Of a stretch of DNA of 64,000 nt, positions 1-8,884 are shown piece by piece (within the stretch, counting starts at the first letter, position 1; the number at the start of each line of letters is the position of its first letter). Source of the stretch: Anabaena minutissima FACHB-250. Lineage in GTDB: Bacteria; Cyanobacteriota; Cyanobacteriia; Cyanobacteriales; Nostocaceae. Below the pieces are notes generated by a model. The model worked only from the letters and a program-made list of their open reading frames with translations, did no database searches and had not been told where the DNA came from. Location: contig NZ_JACJRG010000018.1 in the NCBI RefSeq assembly GCF_014697125.1, positions 62,001-126,000 on the forward strand, given 5' to 3'. A program made the translations under genes and the position numbers.

Positions 1-284
1 TTAATTGCAGAAGAAAAATCTTCTTCAACTAATAAAAAGGCAGAAGCACCTTTCAACAACTCCGACAGGGGTTGCCATTTTTCATCGTCTTTTATGGCAA
101 TACCCATAAAAGTGTTCTTAGTCACTTTGCAGCTAGTGCCAGTGGGACGCAACCGCCGCCGTAAGTCGGTAATTTCGGCAACTGTCAGCCCTTGGTAGTC
201 AATTACCAGTGCCAAAGTTGACTGACTCAAAGTTTGTTTGAGATCAGCTACTATCTCTTTTTTGTTTTCTAGTGTTCTACCCAT
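1..284 (-). CDS. rplJ: 50S ribosomal protein L10 (partial, C-terminus beyond window)
   Basis: The translation from the ATG at 284 begins MGRTLENKKEIVADLKQTL and continues with the L10 pattern of a TLALVIDYQGLTV strand and a LRRRLRPTG helix. L10 anchors the L7/L12 stalk on 23S rRNA. A strong GGAGGT Shine-Dalgarno lies about 10 nt upstream. About 94 codons are visible; the reading frame is still open at base 1, so the C-terminal half lies outside the window. It follows rplA after a 276-bp spacer that holds an L10-type leader, the expected autoregulatory arrangement. Confidence 0.93.
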   Translation of the reverse strand, partial: MGRTLENKKEIVADLKQTLSQSTLALVIDYQGLTVAEITDLRRRLRPTGTSCKVTKNTFMGIAIKDDEKWQPLSELLKGASAFLLVEEDFSSAI

Positions 285-344
285 GTCGGTTTCACCTCCC
301 GAAAATAATTGTCGATTTCTCTGTGATGATTTTTATCTGACTAG

Positions 345-381
345 GGCATAACAACAAACCCCAGCTATGTTAGCCGGGGTT
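345..381 (-). terminator. attenuator-like hairpin before rplJ
   Basis: On the minus strand a near-perfect stem (AACCCCGGCT / AGCTGGGGTT, arms at 357-381) is followed by TTGTTGTTATG, a moderately U-rich tract. It lies between the L10 leader core and the rplJ start, where a transcription attenuator would be expected. Function is inferred from position and structure. Confidence 0.6.
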
Positions 382-439
382 GAGGATTAATACTCTGGCT
401 GCCATGACAAGACACAATTATGAGTCTCGCTTTTGGCAA

Positions 440-500
440 TAGAGCTTTACCTAGGCAGGATATTAAGCGATTAGCACCTGCGGTCTCCGGCTTTGCTTAT
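440..500 (-). promoter_or_regulatory. L10 leader (autoregulatory mRNA element)
   Basis: Reading the minus strand, 478-449 contains GGTGCTAATCG followed by ATCCTGCCTAGGT. This closely resembles the conserved core of the bacterial L10 leader (GGUGCUAA... and UCCUGCCGAGGU), the mRNA structure bound by L10(L12)4. It sits upstream of rplJ in the spacer after rplA, followed by the attenuator-like hairpin. The match is from memory of the family consensus; a covariance-model search would settle it. Confidence 0.75.
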
Positions 501-560
501 TAAATTTTGGGGAAAGTGGTGAGTTTGGTAAATTCCTACTACCCACTCTCTACTTACTAA

Positions 561-1277
561 TTAAGCAGCTTCAGTCAGTTTATAATCTCGTAGAGCAGCA
601 ATATCGAGTTTAATTGATGGTCCCATCGTGGCAGACACATAAATTGAACGCCAGTAGCGGCCTTTTGCTCCTGAAGGACGGTTACGGTCAATCGTCTCTT
701 GCAAAGCCTTCAGGTTGATCAATAAATCTTCAGGCGCGAAGGTTGCCTTACCAAACATAACATGAACTATGCCTGTACGGTCAGCCCGGAATTCTAATTT
801 ACCTGCTTTAAATTCCGCGATCGCACTTGCTACGTCAAACGTGACTGTACCACCTTTTGGTGATGGCATCAAACCACGAGGGCCTAACAATTTACCAAGT
901 TTTGCCACCTGCGGCATTACATCTGGTGTGGCGATCAATTTGTCAAAATCCATTCGCCCTTTTTGGATTTCGTCAATTAGTTCTTCAGAACCAACTATGT
1001 CAGCACCAGCATTGGAGGCTTCGGAAACTTTTTCACCACGGGAAATCACTGCTACTCGCACAATTTGTCCTGTACCTTTGGGTAGTGCAACTGTGGTACG
1101 CAATTGTTGGTCTGTATATTTTGGATCTATACCTAGGCGTATATGTGCTTCTGCTGCTTCAGCAAATTTAGCTGTGGCAGTTTCTTTCAGAAGTAATAAA
1201 GCGTCTAAAGGTGTGTATTCTCTATCTTCCACCTTGGCTTGCAGTCCTTGCAAGCGTCGGGATACTTTTTTTGTCAT
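561..1277 (-). CDS. rplA: 50S ribosomal protein L1
   Basis: 238 residues, the usual L1 length. It shows the family signatures LGPRGLMPSPKGGTV near residue 130 and the C-terminal SATMGPSIKLD. L1 binds 23S rRNA at the mobile L1 stalk and can repress its own mRNA. The start ATG at 1277 is preceded by AGGAGATAAAA. It lies downstream of rplK (122-bp gap) in the secE-nusG-rplK-rplA-rplJ order conserved in cyanobacteria. Confidence 0.97.
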   Translation of the reverse strand: MTKKVSRRLQGLQAKVEDREYTPLDALLLLKETATAKFAEAAEAHIRLGIDPKYTDQQLRTTVALPKGTGQIVRVAVISRGEKVSEASNAGADIVGSEELIDEIQKGRMDFDKLIATPDVMPQVAKLGKLLGPRGLMPSPKGGTVTFDVASAIAEFKAGKLEFRADRTGIVHVMFGKATFAPEDLLINLKALQETIDRNRPSGAKGRYWRSIYVSATMGPSIKLDIAALRDYKLTEAA

Positions 1278-1398
1278 TTTTATCTCCTGGGGTAACTTAC
1301 GAAGCTTCGCTTCTCCCCCGATTCAATACGTGGATTTTAGATTTTAAATTTCGGATTGATTTTCGATGTGATCTGAATTTTTCGCTCAAAACGCATCA

Positions 1399-1824
1399 TC
1401 AATCTGTGATGGTGACACCCATATTTTTAGCTGTTCCTGCCACAATGTTCATTGCCGCATCTATATCATTGGCGTTGAGGTCAGGTAGTTTGGTTTGGGC
1501 AATTTCCCGCAATTGGGCTGTAGTAATTGAGCCTACTTTCTTTTTGTTTGGTTCGTTAGAACCTCTTTCAATTTTCGCTGCCTTGCGAATCAGTACGGAT
1601 GCTGGTGGCGTTTTGAGTACAAATGTAAAACTCCGGTCTTCATAAACCGAAATTTCTACAGGAATTACCATGCCAGCTTGGTCTGCTGTTTTGGCGTTGT
1701 ACTCTTTGCAGAACATCATGATGTTCACACCATGTTGACCCAATGCAGGGCCAACTGGGGGTGCTGGGTTGGCTTTTCCAGCATTCAGGGCCAGTTTAAT
1801 GACCGCTACTACTTTCTTCGCCAT
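1399..1824 (-). CDS. rplK: 50S ribosomal protein L11
   Basis: 141 residues with the canonical N-terminus AGKANPAPPVGPALGQHGVN and the C-terminal rRNA-binding domain ending NIVAGTAKNMGVTITD. L11 forms the GTPase-associated centre with 23S rRNA. The start is only 6 bp after the nusG stop, so the two are very likely co-transcribed and perhaps translationally coupled. Confidence 0.97.
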   Translation of the reverse strand: MAKKVVAVIKLALNAGKANPAPPVGPALGQHGVNIMMFCKEYNAKTADQAGMVIPVEISVYEDRSFTFVLKTPPASVLIRKAAKIERGSNEPNKKKVGSITTAQLREIAQTKLPDLNANDIDAAMNIVAGTAKNMGVTITD

Positions 1825-1830
1825 TTGTAT

Positions 1831-2463
1831 TTAGCTCTGTTTTTCTACCTGATTAAATTCCAGTTCTACTGGTGTATCTCGCCCGAAAATCGATAGTAAG
1901 GCTTTTAGTTTACTCCGTTCTGGACTAACCTCAATTACCTCACCTTCAAAGTCCTTAAATGGGCCAGAAAGCACAACTATCTTATCACCTGTCGCCATGT
2001 CAATTTTGACAACTGGCTCTTGTTCGGTGGTTTGTTTGAATATGCGTTCTACTTCTGAGTGGCTTAAGGGTAATGGCTTAACGTGACCACGACTTTTGCC
2101 TGTGCCACGTTTTTGTTCCGCTCCCACAAAGTTAATTACATGGGATGTATTGCGTACTACTTGCCAAGTATCATCATCCAACATCATCCGTACTAACACA
2201 TAGCCAGGAAATACTTTTTCCTCTGTATGATGACGGCTACCATCTTTGCGAATTTTCACTGATGGTGTATGAGGGATTTCTACTTGGACAATTTTATCGG
2301 ACACATCAAAAGTTTGGATGCGCTGCTCCAAGTTAGTTTTAACCCGTTTTTCGCAGCCTGAGGCTACTTGTACTGCATACCAGCGTGCTTCTTTTGACGC
2401 TGCTTCTGCTGTTTCCTCTGACTGCAACGCCGAGTTCATTGGTTCGTCTGTTGCAGAAGTCAT
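1831..2463 (-). CDS. nusG: transcription termination/antitermination protein NusG
   Basis: About 210 residues. The NGN domain is visible as ARWYAVQVASGCEKRVKTNL and FPGYVLVRMMLDDDTWQVV, and the C-terminal KOW motif as GDKIVVLSGPFKDFEGEV. NusG couples RNA polymerase to ribosomes or Rho. I place the start at the ATG at 2463, which overlaps the secE stop by one base (TGATG), typical translational coupling. An in-frame ATG eight codons upstream would lie inside secE and is less likely. Confidence 0.95.
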   Translation of the reverse strand: MTSATDEPMNSALQSEETAEAASKEARWYAVQVASGCEKRVKTNLEQRIQTFDVSDKIVQVEIPHTPSVKIRKDGSRHHTEEKVFPGYVLVRMMLDDDTWQVVRNTSHVINFVGAEQKRGTGKSRGHVKPLPLSHSEVERIFKQTTEQEPVVKIDMATGDKIVVLSGPFKDFEGEVIEVSPERSKLKALLSIFGRDTPVELEFNQVEKQS

Positions 2464-2684
2464 CAGAATACCTGCTTTGCTGCCCAAGAAAACAATCCAT
2501 CAACCAAATATATTAAAGAAGCTGAGAGTGTCACCATTAACAACACGGCAGCTGATTCACTGACTAGTTGCTTGCGACTAGGCCAAACTACTTTCTCTAG
2601 TTCTTCTCTTGTTCCTTGGAAGAAGTTGAGGAAGTTAAACCCACTTGGAGTTTCTGCTATTTCTGCTTCATTCTTTTTGGCCAC
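2463..2684 (-). CDS. secE: preprotein translocase subunit SecE
   Basis: 73 residues with a single C-terminal membrane segment (AAVLLMVTLSASLIYLVDGL) preceded by the SecE signature around LEKVVWPSRKQLVSES. SecE stabilises the SecY channel in plasma and thylakoid membranes. Short one-helix SecE is normal for cyanobacteria and chloroplasts. Its stop overlaps the nusG start. tRNA-Trp lies just upstream on the same strand, as in many bacteria. Confidence 0.95.
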   Translation of the reverse strand: MAKKNEAEIAETPSGFNFLNFFQGTREELEKVVWPSRKQLVSESAAVLLMVTLSASLIYLVDGLFSWAAKQVF

Positions 2685-2880
2685 GGTCGTTTATCCCCCC
2701 ATCTTTTTCAATACAGCTATACTCTGCTAATTTTCATCCAGGTTGACAGCTTTAACTCCATCAAATATTAACTGGAAGCAAAAAAGCTGCAAGTATAAAA
2801 CAACTATACCCGAAATCAATAGCACCTTCTGCTATCTTAGCAGGTGTGCTACTGCTTCGGGCTGTGTTTTTACTTTCGAG

Positions 2881-2953
2881 CGCGCCCTGGAGGACTTGAA
2901 CCCCCGACATCAGGTTTTGGAGACCTGCGTTCTACCAACTGAACTAAGAGCGC
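2881..2953 (-). tRNA. tRNA-Trp (CCA)
   Basis: The minus strand folds as a 73-nt cloverleaf: acceptor GCGCTCT paired with AGGGCGC, discriminator G, D-arm with AGTTCAGTTGGTAGAAC, anticodon loop CTCCAAA with anticodon CCA, and T-arm GGGGGTTCAAGTCCTCC. CCA is not encoded. It lies between rplS and secE on the same strand. Confidence 0.96.
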
Positions 2954-3100
2954 ACAAGCTGGGTTGGGTTTGTTTGCTACGTTGAACTTTTTGAGTTTAA
3001 CGCACAATCGTTATGATAACACATTTTTATTGAAGAAACAAACTAGCGGCAGATGCCGCCTGTTAACTAAAAATTTCTGGCATACTCAAGAGCCATACAG

Positions 3101-3463
3101 TTATAAAGCCCGGTCAAAGCGTTGCTTAATCCGGGTGGCTTTACCAACACGGCCGCGGAGGTAGTAGAGTTTGGCACGTCTGACTTTACCGCGACGTATG
3201 ACTTTGATGCTATCAATCCGAGGAGAATGGAGGAGAAATACTCGTTCCACGCCTACACCTTGGAAGACTTTCCGGACTGTAATGGTCTCGTTAATACCGC
3301 CGTTACGCATAGCAATTACGACACCTTCGTAAGGTTGCACGCGGTATTTTTCGCCTTCTTTAATTTTCACGCCAACTTTTACAGTGTCGCCCACGTAAAT
3401 TTGGGGGAGGTTTGATTTTAGATGTTCTGCTTCAATAGAACGGATAATTTCTTGAGCATTCAT
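3101..3463 (-). CDS. rplS: 50S ribosomal protein L19
   Basis: 120 residues from the ATG at 3463 (MNAQEIIRSIEAEHLKS). It contains the L19 core GDTVKVGVKIKEGEKYRVQ, the FQGVGVERVFLLHSPRID motif and the basic tail RAKLYYLRGRVGKATRIKQR. L19 sits at the 30S-50S interface. An upstream in-frame ATG would add ten residues, but the family starts at MNAQEII. Confidence 0.96.
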   Translation of the reverse strand: MNAQEIIRSIEAEHLKSNLPQIYVGDTVKVGVKIKEGEKYRVQPYEGVVIAMRNGGINETITVRKVFQGVGVERVFLLHSPRIDSIKVIRRGKVRRAKLYYLRGRVGKATRIKQRFDRAL

Positions 3464-3777
3464 GGCTAGTCTGATTAAAAAACTCACGATCATTCATCAT
3501 AAATGGATAATCATCTTTCAGTCCACTATTTGAAGTAACTGTATTGAAAATAGACCTAGGGAATAGGGTGCAAAGATATAGAGGAAAGGCATTTTTATGT
3601 TTGGTTGTGGGTTTCTCTAGTGAGGAGCTGTTTGGCCACTTTTGTCATGTTCCACTAGTCTGTAGCCTCCCACCTAGTATTTTCCAGAAATTACTCGTTA
3701 TCTAGGTTATATCCCCAATACGATCTGTGAGGAATGGCGGTTATATTGTAAAAACTTTTGTTCCAGGTGTGAGATTT
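3464..3777. other. spacer between rplS and glycosyltransferase
   Basis: Divergent spacer of 314 bp that must hold the promoters of rplS (minus) and the glycosyltransferase (plus). I see no RNA gene, repeat array or clear regulatory palindrome. Confidence 0.5.
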
Positions 3778-4752
3778 ATGAAATTTAGTATTGTCATCTC
3801 TACCTATAACCGCCTACACTTACTACGTCGTGCGATTGACTCTGCTCTGAAACAGACTATTCCTTGTGAGGTAGTTGTTGCTGATGACTGCTCATCTGAG
3901 GATACAGAAAAATATGTCAGGAGTTTGGGTAGCTCTGTAGTCTATCATCGAAACCAAGTCAATCAAGGTCATGCAGCAACAGTCAATGCTGGCGTAGAGA
4001 AAGCTAGCGGTGATTGGATCAAGTTTTTAGATGATGATGACTATTTAGATGTTAATTGTATTGAACAGATGGCTAAGGCGATCGCACTTTGTCCTGATGC
4101 TGTGATTTGCTCTTGTATCGCGGCTCAAGTCGATACAAATGCAATGGAACTCAGCCGTACTCCTCACTTTGGCCCCGGTTTAGCCTTTTATATTCCCCAA
4201 GTAGATATTCACTACGGTATGCTCTTGGAGTTAGTCCCATTTGGTACACCGGTTCAAGTTGCTTGCCGCCGTGATGCTTTTTTGAAAACAGGTGGCTGGG
4301 ATTCTCAATTAAACACCAACTGTGATGATATAGATTCTTGGATTCGCATTGCTAAATTTGGCCATGGAATTTTCCTCAATCAGTGTCTTGCTTATCGGAC
4401 AATTTGGCCTGGTGCTTATAATCAGAAATTCTCTTTCATTCAGCGTTTAAATACAAATATTTTGATGAAGGAAAAGATATACTCTTTAGTTAATAAGAAG
4501 CACTATGATTACTTACCTGATATAGAAGAGATTAAACAATATTTAAAATTACATTGGACTGTAGTCGCTTTAAAAAAGAAAGATTTACAAGGTTTTTTAG
4601 GATTATTAAATATATCTTTATGCTCTTTTGCTAATTGGAAGTTTTTACTGACTGTGCTTTACTCACGGCGATTAAAAATGCATAGTTCCCATGTTAAAAA
4701 GTTTGTATTAATTGAGGATTTTCAAAAATGCAGTAAATATAAAATTCATTAA
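3778..4752 (+). CDS. family 2 glycosyltransferase (GT-A fold)
   Basis: 324 residues from the ATG at 3778. The N-terminus KFSIVISTYNRLHLLRRAID is the GT2 nucleotide-binding strand, followed by VVVADDCSSEDT and the metal-binding acidic run FLDDDDYLD near residue 85. A later DDIDSWIRIA supplies the catalytic-base region. Such enzymes move a sugar from a nucleotide donor to an acceptor, often in polysaccharide synthesis; the substrate cannot be read here. A GTG 17 codons upstream keeps the frame open but lacks family similarity. The C-terminal third is more AT-rich. It stands alone, with no sugar-pathway neighbours. Confidence 0.85.
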   Translation: MKFSIVISTYNRLHLLRRAIDSALKQTIPCEVVVADDCSSEDTEKYVRSLGSSVVYHRNQVNQGHAATVNAGVEKASGDWIKFLDDDDYLDVNCIEQMAKAIALCPDAVICSCIAAQVDTNAMELSRTPHFGPGLAFYIPQVDIHYGMLLELVPFGTPVQVACRRDAFLKTGGWDSQLNTNCDDIDSWIRIAKFGHGIFLNQCLAYRTIWPGAYNQKFSFIQRLNTNILMKEKIYSLVNKKHYDYLPDIEEIKQYLKLHWTVVALKKKDLQGFLGLLNISLCSFANWKFLLTVLYSRRLKMHSSHVKKFVLIEDFQKCSKYKIH

Positions 4753-4771
4753 GTAAATTCTTAACTTTATG

Positions 4772-4893
4772 TAAGTAAGTTGGTGGGAATAAACCTAACT
4801 ATGTTAAGTAATATAAAATGATTGTGATCGAGTTCGTAGTAAGGACTTAATTCCTGACTATGAACCTTTAATTATTTCCGCCATTCTATTTAT
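4772..4893. repeat. 122-bp MITE-like element, copy 1
   Basis: Aligns without gaps over 122 bp with 20923-21044. The ends are imperfect inverted repeats (TAAGTA...GGTGGGAATAA against the reverse complement of the right end), and the centre holds an imperfect palindrome around GTAGTAAGGACTTAA. It carries no coding capacity. The second, cleaner copy lies beside a psiE-like gene. Confidence 0.7.
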
Positions 4894-5096
4894 AGGAATC
4901 CTACGAGAATCTTGCTCAGTATCCGGAGAAGGAAACCTTTTTATGGCGAGCTTATAGGCGGGTTAGTTGTTCAAAAATCAAATAGGAGTTCTATATTTAA
5001 CTGAATATAGATTTGAAAAATTGCGTTTGACGTATAGGTAATATTAAAACAAGCTTTGACAAATTAATAATCTTCTTAGTTAAGAGTAGACGCATC

Positions 5097-5110
5097 GGTG
5101 GTGCACCACC
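5097..5110. repeat. perfect 14-bp palindrome
   Basis: GGTGGTGCACCACC reads the same on both strands. It lies in the otherwise featureless gap between the MITE-like element and the IS. Its role is unknown; it may be a decayed dispersed repeat. Confidence 0.4.
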
Positions 5111-5188
5111 CGCCATGAATTAAAGAAACAGTTAAAATTACAGATGCAACCAAACAATACATTTTTAAAAATCTGAGGTATGGATTAT

Positions 5189-6361
5189 GGGAGCATCCAC
5201 TTTTGGCAGAAATACTCAGATAGCAAGTAACCCGTTAAGATAATCACAACGAACAGAGAGGATGTGATTAACACTCTCAACATTCCACTGTGCGCCAGAA
5301 ATTTTTATCCTAGAGCCAATCTGTTTAATAGCAGACTCGACCGCACCAGAACCAATAGAACAAAGTTGTTCAGCCTGGTAATAGCTGTAATTGACTTTTG
5401 CGTGAGCGATGTTTTTTAAGATAAGCAATGAAGTTTTTTGCTTGTTTACCTCGGCAATGAAGAAATAAATTTTGAGTATCATCTACCTGACCTTGCCATA
5501 ACAAAGTTTCAGCCGCTTTGAGTCGTTTTAAAGAACCACCAACTTTATAGAGATTTTCTTTGAGGTGATACCAATCTAAGATTTCCCAACGCTCAAAATG
5601 CTGTGATAGTCCAAATTATTTGACTAAATTCCACACACCATCATGACCATCTGCCAAGCAGACAAGTGGGTTAACCAAATGCTGGCTATTGACATAATCA
5701 ACTAATGATTGGTTGTCATCAAAAAATGCGCCATAATAAATTCCTTGTAGACGAACAGTTTTATAGTCTCGCCAGTGACAGCCTACTTGCGATTTGCTGC
5801 GTAGTCGTACTTTTCCACCATCCACGCTCACTTCGGAAACGGCTTGTAATGCTACGGGTAGCTGCCAATCTTGTTCGAGAACGAGTTTTTGTTGTGTCGT
5901 GTGACCAACTTTCACTCCTGTTAATGCCTCAATCTCGATTTCTGCTTTTTGGTATGATTCATTTGCTGATAGCCTTAAACAACACTTTTGAAGTAATGGA
6001 CTTAAACGACTTCTTGGCTTTAAACCCAGTCTGTGTATCTGTTTGGCTTTAAGAGCCAATTCCCCTACTAAACTTTTGATTTTCCTGGTTTTACCTACTT
6101 TTGTTCCAGTTCTCTGTTCGATAAAAAAATGGCTATTTCTGGGCTGACTAGTTCTAATATTTGACTCCTAACTGTTTTTTCTATACCTTCGAGGTCTGTC
6201 AGCTTACTTTTATCTGCTTCTTCATACAGCAGTGTTGACAATTCTTGTAAACAGGCTTTGATGCGTTCTTGTTTATCCTGGTTCATTGTGACTCATCCAC
6301 ACGCTTTATCTGTTGTTATATTCTCCCAGAACTTGTATATCTTCCAAAAGTGGATGCTCCC
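5189..6361. mobile_element. ISKra4-like insertion sequence, transposase decayed
   Basis: About 1.17 kb bounded by 27-bp terminal inverted repeats at 5189-5215 and 6335-6361. They are identical over the outer 18 bp (GGGAGCATCCACTTTTGG) and differ at 2 of 27 positions overall. The flanks are near-identical octamers: tggattat at 5181-5188 and tagattat at 6362-6369, probably an 8-bp target duplication with one later change. The interior encodes an ISKra4-type transposase in broken frames on the minus strand. The good ends suggest a fairly recent insertion that could still be mobilised in trans. Confidence 0.88.
5216..6286 (-). pseudogene. ISKra4-family transposase, broken into segments
   Basis: Three stretches together read as one transposase: an N-terminal helical part (6286-6095, MNQDKQERIKACLQELSTLL), a middle part (about 6100-5616, including EIEALTGVKVGHTTQQKL and SVDGGKVRLR) and a C-terminal part (5482-5216, with the hallmark IGSGAVESAIKQI). 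The first junction is a -1 shift at a CAAAAG run near 6095. At about 5616 an in-frame TAA interrupts the protein, after which the same frame continues as FERWEILDWYHLKENLYKVGG. A second shift near 5420 leads into the last part. The first shift could be programmed, as in some two-frame ISKra4 elements, but the TAA and second shift make the gene inactive. Confidence 0.85.
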
Positions 6362-6721
6362 TAGATTATTCCCGATATATTGTCTGACTAAATTAATACT
6401 TATAAACTCAAGTAAAACCCTGGTAATAGCAACTTTTTTGCAATCTGAATCTTCCCAAACAATGATAATTACTGGAAATTCAGTATTTTTGCATGAGTAA
6501 GCACTTAGTTATTTACTTAGTGCCAAAATTAAAGCTCACTTAATAAATACCCCATTTAGCTTTTCAAAGAGTAGGGTGAATTGCTCTTACCCAGGAATTT
6601 AATTATACAATTATCAACTCAATTACTGAGAGCAAATAGGCAAATTAACATCAATAAAAAAATTAAGATTGTCTGCCTAATTTTAAATTTACCGCTACTC
6701 CTATGACAGCTCTGTTTTTGA
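6362..6721. other. AT-rich spacer after the IS
   Basis: 360 bp of AT-rich sequence between the IS right end and the minus-strand gene that ends at 6722. I see no convincing gene, RNA or repeat. Confidence 0.45.
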
Positions 6722-7003
6722 TTACTGAGTATTATCAACAGCATTACGCAACCGCATTAGTTGACGGCGCATTTGAGGTGAAGCTTTAAATTCAGAAATC
6801 TCCTGCGCTTTAACAGATGCTTGTAGCATCTCTAAGAAATCATCAGAGCCTTCTGTCAAAGCGTCTAGTAGCACTTGCAACAGTTGTTCGCGATCGCCTA
6901 ATAAACTCTTTTCCTCAATCAGTCGGAATTTCAGATGTATTTCGCAATCATAAACACCTACTTCGATATTATTTATCTGCCGTGGTAATGCTTTCGAGTT
7001 CAT
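6722..7003 (-). CDS. small conserved cyanobacterial protein, possibly Npun_R1517 family (heterocyst-associated regulator)
   Basis: 93 residues: MNSKALPRQINNIEVGVYDC, then a charged helical segment (LLGDREQLLQVLLDALTEGSDDF) and a basic end (QMRRQLMRLRN). No signal peptide or membrane segment. The sequence looks like the small family annotated as the Npun_R1517 heterocyst-differentiation regulator of Nostocales; this is recognition from memory, and the family assignment is moderate. The start ATG at 7003 is the only one. About 740 bp of noncoding DNA lies upstream, long for this window and consistent with complex regulation. Confidence 0.6.
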   Translation of the reverse strand: MNSKALPRQINNIEVGVYDCEIHLKFRLIEEKSLLGDREQLLQVLLDALTEGSDDFLEMLQASVKAQEISEFKASPQMRRQLMRLRNAVDNTQ

Positions 7004-7743
7004 AGTTTTGAGGATTCCTGTACTTGGTGGTTACGAGGTAAGGACTTATATTTCCAGAAAAAATTCTTTATATTTTTTTTGAATCCACTCTGGTGGAATT
7101 AAGAATCTTTTTTCAAGTCATAGCATTTATCTTCCATTGCACTCTCCTGTATGTTTTTAGACAGACTTGCAGCTTTTAGCTTGTCATCTACCTGTGTCAG
7201 ATGCTTTTAAAGCAAGCCATAACTATTATTCAGTTTTTGAGATTGTATACAATAAAGTTTCTGTAAGAAGTTGTTCTAGCTTTTTAAAGCTTTTTACATC
7301 AACTTTATTTTTAAGTCAATAACAGTTTGAGTTTTTACTAAACTTTTGGTGTTTACACGTAAGTAAATACGCTAGTTTTTTGAGCTTTTATTAGAGCCAG
7401 AGGTATTTTTATCGTCACTACGTAAAATTACTTGATGTACGTTTTTTTCAACATAAAATTCAGGAGAGTAAAATAAACAATTTTATCAAGATTAAAATCT
7501 TGGTTTTAAACCATAGCATAGACTAGAAGCTAAATTAGCCGGAATTTCCTCACCTCAGTTTGTGAGTAACAGGGAATTAGGCATTAGACATGAGTTACTC
7601 TCTACCTTGTAACCAGTCACCAGTCCCAGGCGTTCTTTACATTTTGAATTTTGAATTGATTAGTTCCCCGTTCCCTTTATTAGTCCCTGGTGTAGCGTCT
7701 ACAATGATTTCAGTATCATCAACCTAAATCTCAGATCCTACCT
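7004..7743. other. 740-bp divergent noncoding region
   Basis: Lies between the start of the small regulator-like gene (minus) and ndhM (plus), so it must hold both promoters. It is AT-rich with many T-runs. I found no tRNA, clear terminator, NtcA GTA-N8-TAC site or tandem array. Confidence 0.5.
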
Positions 7744-8094
7744 ATGGACAACCCGACGCTGCTCAAGTCTACAACTCGTCATATACGCATTTTCGCAGGA
7801 GAAATTGACCGGGACGGCGAACTGGTTCCCAGTAATCAGGTCTTAACATTGGATGTTGACCCAGACAACGAATTTAACTGGAACGAAGACGCTTTGCAAA
7901 AGATTTATCGTAAATTTGATGAACTAGTGGAAGAATCCAGTGGTGTAGACCTCACAGACTACAACTTACGTCGGATTGGTTCTGATTTAGAGCATTATTT
8001 GCGATCGCTCCTGCAAACAGGCGAAATCAGCTACAATCTCTCTGCGCGGGTCACTAACTATAGTATGGGACTCCCCCAAGTGGCTGTTGAGTAG
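7744..8094 (+). CDS. ndhM: NAD(P)H-quinone oxidoreductase subunit M
   Basis: 116 residues with the characteristic cyanobacterial NdhM sequence: LLKSTTRHIRIFAGEI, LDVDPDNEFNWNEDALQKIY and a C-terminal ISYNLSARVTNYSMGLPQ. NdhM is an oxygenic-phototroph-specific peripheral subunit of the thylakoid NDH-1 complex, used in cyclic electron flow, respiration and CO2 uptake. It is a single-gene unit here and is followed by a large hairpin. Confidence 0.95.
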   Translation: MDNPTLLKSTTRHIRIFAGEIDRDGELVPSNQVLTLDVDPDNEFNWNEDALQKIYRKFDELVEESSGVDLTDYNLRRIGSDLEHYLRSLLQTGEISYNLSARVTNYSMGLPQVAVE

Positions 8095-8164
8095 AAGTAA
8101 ATAGTCTTTATGTTTTGCTAGTGCCTAGCTGCACTAGTGGGGTGCTGAAATCTGTACCTGGGAC

Positions 8165-8232
8165 AAAACCGGGTTTCTTGAGAATATATGAGGCTGAAGC
8201 CCCCGATTCTTCGTGGAGAAACCCGGTTTTTT
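8165..8232 (+). terminator. long-loop inverted repeat after ndhM
   Basis: Perfect 14-bp arms, AAAACCGGGTTTCT (8165-8178) and AGAAACCCGGTTTT (8217-8230), separated by 38 nt and ending in TTTTTT. It could terminate ndhM or be a dispersed palindromic repeat. A smaller hairpin (CTAGTGC/GCACTAG) lies just before it near 8118-8137. Confidence 0.5.
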
Positions 8233-8737
8233 AGGTATTGTTGAGAATATTGCCAGATGCTAAGTTTTAACGGATTCAAAGACTGAGGCATATCAGTTGA
8301 ACCTGACGTTAGCTTTAAACTAAGACATAAATTTCTTGGCTAATGAAAAAGCCAGTGCAAAATAATAAGTTAACTTTCCCCTATCTCCACATTTAACTTA
8401 TTTGCGAATCTATTTGATTGAGTAATTCGCAAATAGATAGATAATTATTCAGGAATATATAGTAGATTCTGATACAAAAATTTGCCTAAAAAATAGCAAT
8501 AATACTTTCACGTTATGAAATAACTGATTTTTATTTCATCATAGATGGATACAACCTTGAATTTTGGAATTGCCTAACCTTAAAAAATTGCGCTCCCAAT
8601 TTATGTCAGCATAGTGCAGAACTATCTTTCGTTGAAATTTGTTAACTTTAAAAAGTTAAATTTTGTGAATTTCTTTTACTTAGTCGCGCTTAATGCCTAA
8701 TTGGCTTTCAGGAAATGCGTACACCAGAACAGATGAA

Positions 8738-8884
8738 GAGTGCTGAATTGAAAGTGCTGTAAAGCCCTGCGGGCATAGCTGCGCTTAGAGCAAAAGCGGG
8801 GCGTTGGGCAGCGTACTCTTTTTCTTACTCAGGACTCAGCACCGGCTAAACGCCGCGCTACCGCTAACAGGACTCAGGACTCTT
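8738..8884. repeat. degenerate STRR heptamers flanking GC-rich cores
   Basis: Contains GTGCTGA-type heptamers, a block with GCTGCGCTTAGAGC, and the conserved core GGCTAAACGCCGCGCTACCG followed by CTAACAGGACTCAGGACTC. The same core recurs near 25793, 40505, 45755 and 52500. It lies inside the 1.27-kb noncoding gap 8095-9369, where no gene is evident. Confidence 0.65.

Noticed and set aside
769..1347. 192-codon plus-strand frame over rplA
   Set aside because: Antisense shadow of a clear ribosomal protein gene.
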